Position numbers and translations under genes: made by a program
From: Fibrobacter sp. UWR3
GTDB lineage: Bacteria; Fibrobacterota; Fibrobacteria; Fibrobacterales; Fibrobacteraceae
Direction of reading: 5' to 3'
NCBI RefSeq assembly: GCF_900143055.1
Contig: NZ_FRCW01000004.1
Coordinates: 124,001-188,000 of the forward strand
DNA: 64,000 bases
The notes under the pieces: model-generated
Told to the model about the DNA's origin: nothing
The model's input: only the letters and a program-made list of their open reading frames with translations
The model's database searches: none
In this document: positions 57,850-64,000 of the stretch, in pieces
Position numbering within the stretch: the first letter of the stretch is position 1
How the letters are laid out: the number at the start of each line of letters is the position of its first letter

Positions 57850-58767
57850 ATGAAAAAGATGTTCCTCGCTCTCGCTGCGGCAAGCCTTGTCAGCACGATG
57901 GCTTTTGCACAGGACGACTACGACTACGGTGATGATTACGGTACCGAAGCCTCCACCAGCAGCGATGACGGCTACACCGATATGGACAGTGGCGACAAGG
58001 CCACTACCGAAGAAAAGCCTGCATCTGATGTTGAATACAAGAACATGGACGAAGGCAAGAAGGTAAGCCGCGACGAAGGCACGAAGCCGGCATTCTTCGA
58101 CAGGCCGTTCAACATGGCCGCACACATTGCTCTCGGTTATGGTTCTTTCTGGAGCACTCCGGACCAGTATGACAATGCTGCCTGGCGCCAGGCTTACGGA
58201 ATGGATTCCAATCCGTACGATGAATGGCTCGGCTACAGCGTAGCCTTCGGTATGGCGTTCAACTATCGCATCATGGATATCTTGAGCGTGTCTCCGGAAT
58301 TCAACCTCGGAATCAGGGGCTTTATCCGTAACCTGGATTCTTACTACAGCTACTGGTACGATACCTACGTTGAAGTTAACGAAGACATCTTCATGTTCGA
58401 TATCGAACTTCCGATTCTGCTCCGCGTGATGCCGACTCACCAGATCTATTTCGAAGCCGGTCCTCAGTTCACGCTGAAGCTGGTTGCGAACCACTCTGTT
58501 GATTACGTTGATAGCTACACCGACGAAACGATTTACAGCGATGCCAATGGCTCCTGGGAATGCGCTACGTTCTTTGCCTCCCTCGTGATTGGCGGCGGTG
58601 CAACTCTTGATCTCGATGGCAAGCTCTTCGACATCGGTCTTCGCTTCATCATGGACATGACCAAGCTCGAAAAGGATGATACCGAAATGCCGGATCTCGA
58701 TGGTTCCACGTTCAAGGATGAAACCAAGATGTGGACTCTCCAGCTTGTTGTCAAGTACTGGTTCTAA
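57850..58767 (+). CDS. Outer-membrane beta-barrel protein with acidic N-terminal tail
   Basis: The 305-residue protein has a signal peptide (MFLALAAASLVSTMAFAQ). An Asp/Tyr/Ser-rich acidic stretch follows (about 20-80, DDYDYGDDYGTEAST), then a barrel with alternating strands (NMAAHIALGYGSFW; YSVAFGMAFNYRIM; LSVSPEFNLGIRGF; YFEAGPQFTLKLV; TLQLVVKYWF) ending in a terminal Phe, as in BAM substrates. An AAGGAG Shine-Dalgarno precedes the ATG. It is probably the last gene of the CsgG-like operon and is followed by a terminator. Confidence 0.8.
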   Translation: MKKMFLALAAASLVSTMAFAQDDYDYGDDYGTEASTSSDDGYTDMDSGDKATTEEKPASDVEYKNMDEGKKVSRDEGTKPAFFDRPFNMAAHIALGYGSFWSTPDQYDNAAWRQAYGMDSNPYDEWLGYSVAFGMAFNYRIMDILSVSPEFNLGIRGFIRNLDSYYSYWYDTYVEVNEDIFMFDIELPILLRVMPTHQIYFEAGPQFTLKLVANHSVDYVDSYTDETIYSDANGSWECATFFASLVIGGGATLDLDGKLFDIGLRFIMDMTKLEKDDTEMPDLDGSTFKDETKMWTLQLVVKYWF

Positions 58768-58790
58768 TCCAAGAGATACTTAAAGGAAAG

Positions 58791-58816
58791 GCCCCGCAGC
58801 AATGCGGGGCTTTCAT
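58791..58816 (+). terminator. Rho-independent terminator of the CsgG-like operon
   Basis: GCCCCGCA (58791-58798) and TGCGGGGC (58803-58810) form a perfect 8-bp stem with loop GCAA, followed by TTTCATTTT. Confidence 0.85.
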
Positions 58817-58837
58817 TTTGTCGGTCTGCTTCTGGTA

Positions 58838-58864
58838 CAAAAAATCCCCGCTTACACGGGGATT
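58838..58864 (-). terminator. Rho-independent terminator of the porin-like gene
   Basis: On the minus strand AATCCCCG and CGGGGATT form an 8-bp stem with a 6-base loop, followed by a short T run (from AAAAAA on plus). It lies about 38 bases after the stop of the minus-strand gene at 58902. Confidence 0.75.
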
Positions 58865-58901
58865 AAATGTGTTTACTTGGCTATCAGAAACCGTTTGATT
58901 T

Positions 58902-59945
58902 TTACTTGATTGTGGAGGTGAGGCGGAAGGCGAGGCCCACGTCGCTCATCTCGTTTTCGCTATAAACGCTGAACTGGAGCCTCGAAGAACCAATCTTCTT
59001 GTTCCATGCAACCGTCCATGCCCAGTCATCGTAGGTGTGCTCGGTTGCGGCATACAGGTTGTCGCGCTTGTTGATGTATTCCCATTCCACCATGAGGTTG
59101 CTCATGAGCGTGCTCAAGATTCCGCTCTTCGGGGCGAAATCGACACCCAGGTAGAACGGCTGGAAGTAGATGCCCGGCAGGTAGTACTTGGTTTCGGGGG
59201 CGATGTAGTTGCTTGCGTTCGTATTCAGGTCGTCGTCCTGTGTGTACACGCAGGCATATTCGCCGTAGACGCGGAACATCGGGAGGACGTTGTAGCTTGC
59301 GTAGGCAGCCACGCGGTGAGTCACGTAGGCGGTGTTCTGCAGGACGTCGATGAGGTTTCCGCGGTAGGCGACCTTCACTTCGAGCGGGAAGGTGAACTTC
59401 ATGTCTTCTTCCACGCGCAGGTAGCCGCGGTTAGCGTTGCCGTCCTGCGTGGCAAGCATGGCGGTGAGGTTGCTGAGCCCGTGGTTCCAGCCGAGTTCAA
59501 GGGCGTTGTGGCTGTAGTCGCGCATCCAGAGCCCGCGCTTGGTCAGGTCCTTGTCTACGTAGGTACCGAAGTGGGTGGACTGCGACCAGTCTGTCTTCCA
59601 GCGACCAATCTTCAGGTTGAGCTTGTCGCTGTCGCCCAGATTCCACTTGTAGTTCACCCAGTAGAGATCGGCGAGAATCTTGTCGTACATTTTGCCGTCA
59701 ATCTTGTTGCCGAATTCTGGCGCGAAGATGCGCAGCATGATAAGCCCGTCGAGGTTTTCACTCTTGTACTGGCCGCCCACGTTGGCGCGAATCCAGCCGC
59801 TGCTGAAGTTGTGGTCTTCGTCGGCGATGGACTTGGTAACCTGAGTCTGCACGTTGCCCTTGAGGCCGAACTCGCCGTCGATGGCGAATGCGGAGGTGGC
59901 GAGCCCCATGGTCAGGAGTGCTGCCGCAATCTTTAGGTGTTTCAT
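58902..59945 (-). CDS. Porin-like outer-membrane beta-barrel protein
   Basis: The 347-residue protein has a signal peptide (MKHLKIAAALLTMGLATSAFA). The rest is a long series of amphipathic strands (GEFGLKGNVQTQV; GWIRANVGGQYKSE; LNLKIGRWKTDW; ALELGWNHGLSNLTAML; VAYRGNLIDV; FRVYGEYACVY; SRLQFSVYSENEMSDVGLAFRL), as in general or substrate-specific porins. The RWKTDWSQSTHFGTYV motif and similar strands hint at a phosphate-selective-porin-like or alginate-porin-like group, without certainty. The start follows a TAGGAG Shine-Dalgarno; a start seven codons upstream is less likely. It is monocistronic, with its own terminator. Confidence 0.82.
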   Translation of the reverse strand: MKHLKIAAALLTMGLATSAFAIDGEFGLKGNVQTQVTKSIADEDHNFSSGWIRANVGGQYKSENLDGLIMLRIFAPEFGNKIDGKMYDKILADLYWVNYKWNLGDSDKLNLKIGRWKTDWSQSTHFGTYVDKDLTKRGLWMRDYSHNALELGWNHGLSNLTAMLATQDGNANRGYLRVEEDMKFTFPLEVKVAYRGNLIDVLQNTAYVTHRVAAYASYNVLPMFRVYGEYACVYTQDDDLNTNASNYIAPETKYYLPGIYFQPFYLGVDFAPKSGILSTLMSNLMVEWEYINKRDNLYAATEHTYDDWAWTVAWNKKIGSSRLQFSVYSENEMSDVGLAFRLTSTIK

Positions 59946-60099
59946 CGTTTCTCCTATGATGGCCACGCGGTTCCCGTGGCTCCTTATTGTTTCCGCGCGT
60001 AAAGATAGAATTTGGCACCTGTTTTGGAAATGCCCTCTTTCCCCATTTGTCGCGTTTTTTTATCTTTGTCGCGGATTATTGATTATGGATGAGGTGTGT

Positions 60100-60831
60100 A
60101 TGCCCGTTTTTTCCCGCTTGACTACTGCTCTCTGCGCGTGTGCCGCAATTGGCCTTATGGCTCCGGCCCTTTCTGTTGCCGGTGAACTTGCTCCCAACAA
60201 GACGCACGCAGTTCTGAATGTCACCTACACGAATTACGACGATGTTCCGCAGGCAAGGAAAAAGCTTGTGTTTCAGGGCCAGAAGAAGCCCAAGAACAAG
60301 ATTACCGTAGTTACCGACATGTACGGCGAGGCCGCCTTCATGATTCCGCGCGAAGATTCCTACACGGTGCTCTGCGAGAGCCTTACGGGACCGTTCGAAT
60401 GCGGTACGACGCCGTATGTTTCTCTGACGGCGAGCACGGGCGGCATTACGGTGCTTTTCGACGATACGCGTGCGGAACTGACGGGCGTGAACTTCAAGGC
60501 GGGCAGCGCGGAACTTATCCCGAATTCGCTCAAGACTCTCGACAACGCCATTGCTGGCCTCAAGCGCAATGCGAAGGCGAAGGTCGAAATCGAAGGCCAC
60601 ACGAGTAGCGAAGGGAGCGATTCCTTTAACCAGAAACTTTCCGAGGACCGTGCGAACAGCGTGATGGAATACATGATTCGCAAGGGAATTTCTAAGGACC
60701 GCGTGACTGCGGTGGGCTATGGCTCCAGCCGCCCGAAGGCGGACAACGGCACCGAGGCGGGCCGCAAGCAGAACCGCCGCATAGAAATCCGTGTGGTGAA
60801 CCCGGACGAAGTGAACGCGAAAAGCGAGTAG
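60100..60831 (+). CDS. OmpA-family protein (peptidoglycan-binding C-terminal domain)
   Basis: The 243-residue protein has a signal peptide (LTTALCACAAIGLMAPALSVAG). An N-terminal beta-rich domain (about 30-130) precedes a C-terminal OmpA/MotB-like domain (about 130-235): GVNFKAGSAELIPNS, VEIEGHTSSEGSDSFNQKLSEDRANSVMEYM, VTAVGYGSSRPKADN and RKQNRRIEIRV, including the Asp and Arg that contact diaminopimelate. It ties the outer membrane to the cell wall. The frame is open far upstream; an ATG at 60085 and one at 60100 are possible, and GAGG five bases before 60100 plus the signal peptide favour 60100. Confidence 0.9.
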   Translation: MPVFSRLTTALCACAAIGLMAPALSVAGELAPNKTHAVLNVTYTNYDDVPQARKKLVFQGQKKPKNKITVVTDMYGEAAFMIPREDSYTVLCESLTGPFECGTTPYVSLTASTGGITVLFDDTRAELTGVNFKAGSAELIPNSLKTLDNAIAGLKRNAKAKVEIEGHTSSEGSDSFNQKLSEDRANSVMEYMIRKGISKDRVTAVGYGSSRPKADNGTEAGRKQNRRIEIRVVNPDEVNAKSE

Positions 60832-60848
60832 TAAAAACGGTTCCGGCC

Positions 60849-61682
60849 CTAGATGGAGCGGATTCCGTCGTCGCTTATCGTAATTTTCCCTTCGCGGAAG
60901 AGTCCGCCGATAATCTTCTTGAAGGTCTTTTTAGAGATGCCGAATTCCTGGCGTATGGTCTCGGGGTCGGTGTGGTCGCCGTAGGGCAAAAAGCCGCCGG
61001 CTTCTGCTAGTTTGTTCAGAATGACGCTCGGGGCGTCGCTGTTGATTACGCCCTTGTAGCCCACGGGCGTGAGGTTCAGCGTAATCTTTCCATCATTTGT
61101 GATGCGCTGGATAAACCCGGGCATGGTATCGCCGATGTATATGCGTTGCATTCCCGGGGTAAGCATGAGCCTTCCCGTGTAGCGGTAATCGACCAGGAAG
61201 TCGACGTATTCGCGGGTCACCTCGTAGGCGGCAAGTTCCACGCGCTGGCCCACGTGCAGGTCCTCGGTGTCGTAGTCGATAAACGTCTTGATTTTTTCGG
61301 TGGCGACAAGCCTTCCGCTCTTCTCGTCCACAAGAATGTAGACCACGCAACGGTCGCCTTCCACGAGCTCGCCGAGCTGCTGCTTGTAGGGGAGGAACAG
61401 GTCCTTGTTTAATCCCCAGTCCAGGAACGCGCCCACGCGGTTCACGTCCTTGACGGTAAGTACCGCAAATTCGCCCGCCTGCGCGAACGGCTTGTCGAGA
61501 GTCGCAATGGGGCGGTCCTCGGAATCCATGTAGACGAAAACGTCAATGATTTCGCCCTCTTCGAGCGTAAACTGGTTCTTGTTTCCGGGGAGGAGCACGC
61601 GGCCTCCGGTCTCGAGTTCCAGGTAGAAACCCTGGGGCATGACTGCATCGACGCGCGCGCGGTTAATCTTTCCGATTTCCAT
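60849..61682 (-). CDS. CvfB/YitL-type S1-domain RNA-binding protein
   Basis: The 277-residue protein has S1-like OB domains in tandem (MEIGKINRARVDAVMPQGFYLELETG; VLTVKDVNRVGAFLDWGLNKDLFLPYKQQ; VGQRVELAAYEVTREYVDFLVDYRY; GFIQRITNDGKITLNLTPVGY). A C-terminal winged-helix follows (ILNKLAEAGGFLPYGDHTDPETI; FGISKKTFKKIIGGLFREGKI). This is the CvfB layout, known from Gram-positive virulence regulators and widespread elsewhere. An upstream extension to 61754 (TTG or ATG starts) lacks family similarity; GGAAAGG precedes the ATG at 61682. A TATATT element lies just before the longer ORF start, so the real start is not certain. Confidence 0.88.
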   Translation of the reverse strand: MEIGKINRARVDAVMPQGFYLELETGGRVLLPGNKNQFTLEEGEIIDVFVYMDSEDRPIATLDKPFAQAGEFAVLTVKDVNRVGAFLDWGLNKDLFLPYKQQLGELVEGDRCVVYILVDEKSGRLVATEKIKTFIDYDTEDLHVGQRVELAAYEVTREYVDFLVDYRYTGRLMLTPGMQRIYIGDTMPGFIQRITNDGKITLNLTPVGYKGVINSDAPSVILNKLAEAGGFLPYGDHTDPETIRQEFGISKKTFKKIIGGLFREGKITISDDGIRSI

Positions 61683-61766
61683 ATTGGCCTTTCCGTTCTG
61701 GTGCCCGACGTTGTTATTTCGCGGGGTTATGGTCGCGACCATCCGCGACATCAAAAATATAGGATT

Positions 61767-62327
61767 TTACGGGGACGTGCTCGGGGCTATCTCGGCGAGA
61801 GGCAGAACCTTGCAGTGCCGCACGAACCGGAGTGTCTCCTTTTCGCCCTTTTCGGCAAGAAGGCGCAGCAGGTACAGGAGCTTTCGGTAGGTGTTTTCCG
61901 TCATCTTTTCCCTGGCGGTACTTTTTTCGAGGTACTCGAGCGGGGAACGTTGCGTGTAGCCTGCCTTGTTGTAGGTCTTCGATGCGGCGATGCGGTCGCA
62001 GAACATCTCCTTGATGTAGCGGTCGGGCATGTCCATCGGCACTATTTTCTTGGTGGCGAGTTCGTAGTCGTACCAGAATTCAAAGTGGTGCTTGTTCCTG
62101 CCCTTGTGGTGCATCCACGCGAGGCTCATTCCCGTATCGCGGCGTTCCCCGTTGTTCGGGGATTCCTTGCCGCTGTAGTAGCGCGCTCCCGGGATAAATT
62201 CCGTGGGCGAGTACTTGGAAAGGTCGTGGAACAGTCCCTGGAACCCGATTCCCGCCTTGAAGCAGAGGCGCACGACCTCGTTCCTGTGCTTTGTGATGGT
62301 GATAAAGTGGCGTATTGGGTGGAACAT
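61767..62327 (-). CDS. DUF5662-like conserved protein
   Basis: The 186-residue protein is rich in His and Tyr, with HPIRHFITITKHRNEV, HDLSKYSPTEF, MHHKGRNKHHFEFWYDY and a repeat of basic residues. It resembles the DUF5662 family (catalase-like or metal-binding proteins of unknown function, sometimes next to phage genes). The His/Asp clusters suggest metal binding. TATCTT lies six bases before the ATG with no Shine-Dalgarno. It is divergent from the metallophosphatase gene. Confidence 0.75.
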   Translation of the reverse strand: MFHPIRHFITITKHRNEVVRLCFKAGIGFQGLFHDLSKYSPTEFIPGARYYSGKESPNNGERRDTGMSLAWMHHKGRNKHHFEFWYDYELATKKIVPMDMPDRYIKEMFCDRIAASKTYNKAGYTQRSPLEYLEKSTAREKMTENTYRKLLYLLRLLAEKGEKETLRFVRHCKVLPLAEIAPSTSP

Positions 62328-62369
62328 GCGAAAAAGATAAAAAATGCCGACGGGCGGGCAAATAGAAAT

Positions 62370-62375
62370 TATATT
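62370..62375 (+). promoter_or_regulatory. TATATT -10-like element before the metallophosphatase gene
   Basis: TATATT ends six bases before the ATG at 62382. No Shine-Dalgarno is present. Pattern as at 28351. Confidence 0.45.
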
Positions 62376-62381
62376 TCAGTC

Positions 62382-63374
62382 ATGAATTCCTCAGTTGATT
62401 TTATCGGCGATATACACGGGCACTGCACCGAGTTGCGGCTGTTGCTGGCAAAGCTCGGGTACGAGGAATCCATGGGCGCGTTCCGCTATCCGGGTGGCGC
62501 GCGTTCTGTCGTATTTCTGGGGGACTACATCGATCGCGGGAGCCAGTCGCGCGAAGTGATTGACCTGGTGCGTGCCATGCGCGACGCAGGTTCGGCGGTC
62601 GCCCTGATGGGAAACCACGAATTCAATGCGCTCTGCTTCTGGCAACTGAACGGCGCAGGCGGCTCTCACGTGATTCACTGCATTCCCGGGGGCTACCTGC
62701 GCGAGCACAGCTTCAACAAGGTGGCAATCCACACGAGGACGGTTGAAAGCTACAAGGGGCGCAAAAAGGAATTCGAGGACATGCTCGACTTCTTGAAGAC
62801 GCTTCCGTTCTTTATCGAAGAGGATTCGTTCCGGGCGCAGCATGCCTGCTTTGACTTGGGTGCCGCACGTGCGCTAGATGCAGCGGGCATCCGCAGTTTT
62901 GCTGACGGGAACTTTGATGAACTTATTGCCTGCGCGAACGACCAGTTTAACGAATACGATGATTCACTCTTTGATCCGATAAACTACTTCTTGAAGGGGC
63001 CCGAGATGAACTTGCCCGACGGGATTACATTCCGCGATGGGGAAAACGTGCTTCGTAGGCGGGCGCGGGTAAAATGGTGGATTGACCCGAAGGGCTGCAG
63101 CCTGCGGGAACTGGCCTTCCAGCCGGGAGTGGAACTGCCGGCCTGCGATGCGCCCGCGGAAGTCCTTGGGCATGGCTATTACGGCGAGAACGAACGGCCC
63201 GTGTTCTTCGGGCACTACTGGCTTACGGGCCTCCCGAAGCTTATACGCGACAACGTGTGTTGCCTGGACTACAGTGTGGCGGGTTACCGTGGCGATGGAC
63301 GGCTTGTCGCTTATCGTTTTGATGGCGAACAGAAACTCGACGAAAGCAAGTTCGTTTGGGTGGAGGCTGTTTAG
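62382..63374 (+). CDS. Calcineurin-like metallophosphatase (PPP/PrpE/ApaH-type)
   Basis: The 330-residue protein has the PPP-type metal motifs: DFIGDIHGHCTEL (GDxHG), VVFLGDYIDRGSQS (GDxxDRG), VALMGNHEFNAL (GNHE) and a distal FGHYW (GH). Such enzymes dephosphorylate proteins or hydrolyse diadenosine polyphosphates; the substrate is not clear. It has a long insertion (about 90-270) relative to ApaH. The frame is open some 680 bases upstream, in antisense to two genes, but the start at 62382 matches the family. It is followed seven bases later by the ResB-like gene. Confidence 0.88.
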   Translation: MNSSVDFIGDIHGHCTELRLLLAKLGYEESMGAFRYPGGARSVVFLGDYIDRGSQSREVIDLVRAMRDAGSAVALMGNHEFNALCFWQLNGAGGSHVIHCIPGGYLREHSFNKVAIHTRTVESYKGRKKEFEDMLDFLKTLPFFIEEDSFRAQHACFDLGAARALDAAGIRSFADGNFDELIACANDQFNEYDDSLFDPINYFLKGPEMNLPDGITFRDGENVLRRRARVKWWIDPKGCSLRELAFQPGVELPACDAPAEVLGHGYYGENERPVFFGHYWLTGLPKLIRDNVCCLDYSVAGYRGDGRLVAYRFDGEQKLDESKFVWVEAV

Positions 63375-63380
63375 ACGAAA

Positions 63381-64000
63381 GTGGAAAGACGAAGAACGAA
63401 AGAATTTTTGAAAAAGTTGGCTTCGCTGAAGGTGACTGTGGTTTTGCTTGTCGCGTTCCTGGTGCTCACGTTCTGGGGAACCCTGGCGCAGGCGAATGCG
63501 GAGGCGGCGGGTTATCCGGCATCGATAGCGGTAGACCGCTTCTTTGACAGTTACTTTATATGGGCACTGGGCGTGGTGCCGTTGCCTGCGTTCAAGAGTA
63601 TTGCGATTCTTGCGTGCGTGAACCTTGTCGCGAGTATGGTTTTCCGGATGCCCCGAGGCTGGAAGAACGCGGGCCTCTGGCTCATGCATGTTGCCCTGCT
63701 CGTGTTGCTTGCGGGTGGTGTTGTCGGCAGCGAAATCAAGCGGGAGTATAACGGGTTCGAAGTGCTTTCTTTGAATTCGGTAGAACTCCTTGATTCTAGC
63801 GGAACTGCGCAAAAGCTCAAGTTCTATGCGGCAGACGATAGCCTGGGCGCAGAACCCGCGAATCTGGATGAATCCGTATTGCTCGCGGGTTGGCCCTACT
63901 ACGCGCATTTCCGGGGTGACCTGCCTATGTCGAAGGACAAGGTCATCTCGATGTACAAGGTTTATTACGACCCGTTGCACTTTGTGCCGTACGCATTCAT
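63381..64000 (+). CDS. ResB-like cytochrome c biogenesis protein, N-terminal part (3' end outside window)
   Basis: At least 206 residues are encoded from a GTG start; the gene runs past the window. It begins with a basic stretch (VERRRTKEFLKKLASLK). A transmembrane helix follows (VTVVLLVAFLVLTFWGTLAQ, a ResB/Ccs1-like signature). Two further helices come next (WALGVVPLPAFKSIAILACVNLVASMVF; AGLWLMHVALLVLLAGGVVGSEI), then a periplasmic domain. ResB/Ccs1 holds apocytochrome c for haem attachment with CcsA. The basic N-terminus overlaps a GACGAAAG repeat patch, so the start is uncertain; TTG at 63408 is an alternative. No ATG is available upstream in this frame. Confidence 0.78.
   Translation, partial: MERRRTKEFLKKLASLKVTVVLLVAFLVLTFWGTLAQANAEAAGYPASIAVDRFFDSYFIWALGVVPLPAFKSIAILACVNLVASMVFRMPRGWKNAGLWLMHVALLVLLAGGVVGSEIKREYNGFEVLSLNSVELLDSSGTAQKLKFYAADDSLGAEPANLDESVLLAGWPYYAHFRGDLPMSKDKVISMYKVYYDPLHFVPYAF

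Noticed and set aside
55465-58494. Minus-strand open frame of about 1,009 codons opposite the CsgG-like operon
   Set aside because: It is antisense to three well-supported genes. Long antisense frames arise from the codon bias of the real genes, and the translation is low in any recognisable motif.
60011-60027. Sigma-54 promoter before the OmpA-family gene (TTGGCACCTGTTTTGGA)
   Set aside because: The -12 position is GG instead of GC, which is nearly invariant in real sites.

Overview
The window looks like a chromosomal segment of a Fibrobacter species (phylum Fibrobacterota). I infer this from polyserine linkers in secreted proteins, GH8, GH9 and GH11 plant-cell-wall hydrolases with short C-terminal sorting-like domains, and four members of a large lipoprotein family that matches my memory of the Fibrobacter succinogenes paralogous family TIGR02171. 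The sequence is moderately GC-rich, apart from one AT-rich patch inside a surface-protein gene. Every intergenic gap is shorter than 300 bases. I see no CRISPR array, insertion sequence, prophage or rRNA gene.

Region by region: 1-2400 holds the end of a sigma-54 activator, a consensus sigma-54 promoter and a two-gene secreted/outer-membrane unit. 2433-6739 holds tRNA-Ala(CGC), murB, a short primase-like protein, a monofunctional transglycosylase and a GspE/PilB-type ATPase. 6907-9108 is a serine-linker surface protein. 9258-14900 is a tripartite RND efflux operon (tolC-like, adaptor, pump). 15081-17118 is dnaX plus ybaB, with an A10 slippage site in dnaX. 17285-26204 holds a small acidic protein, pheT, a PpiC/SurA-like pair, an ftsE-like ATPase, a GH9 enzyme without a signal peptide, and a lipoprotein/beta-barrel pair. 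26212-32706 is mostly minus-strand housekeeping (pseudouridine synthase, hisC, ureohydrolase, radical SAM, dus, rdgB, TM2), interrupted by a plus-strand barnase-like lipoprotein. 32797-47685 carries the four giant paralogous lipoproteins, with a GH8 endoglucanase, a TolB-like propeller protein and a SpoU methyltransferase between pairs. 47757-51251 is surE and gyrA. 51456-55283 holds two GH11 xylanase genes. 55471-58767 is an envelope operon with a CsgG-like lipoprotein. 58902-64000 holds a porin-like protein, an OmpA-family protein, a CvfB-like S1 protein, a DUF5662-like protein, a metallophosphatase and the start of a ResB-like protein.

Four themes stand out. (1) At least thirteen genes start 6-9 bases after a TATATT-like hexamer with no good Shine-Dalgarno site, which suggests leaderless or near-leaderless transcripts; a second set has ordinary Shine-Dalgarno leaders. 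(2) Palindromic dispersed repeats sit in frame inside three enzyme genes and also between genes, resembling Rickettsia palindromic elements in behaviour. (3) The giant lipoproteins combine a formylglycine-generating-enzyme-like domain lacking the catalytic cysteines, a beta-propeller, and a C-terminal domain with SGNH/DltD-like G-x-S and (D/N)-x-x-H motifs: the best candidate here for an undescribed surface system. (4) A secreted lipoprotein has all the main catalytic residues of barnase and no visible barstar gene nearby.
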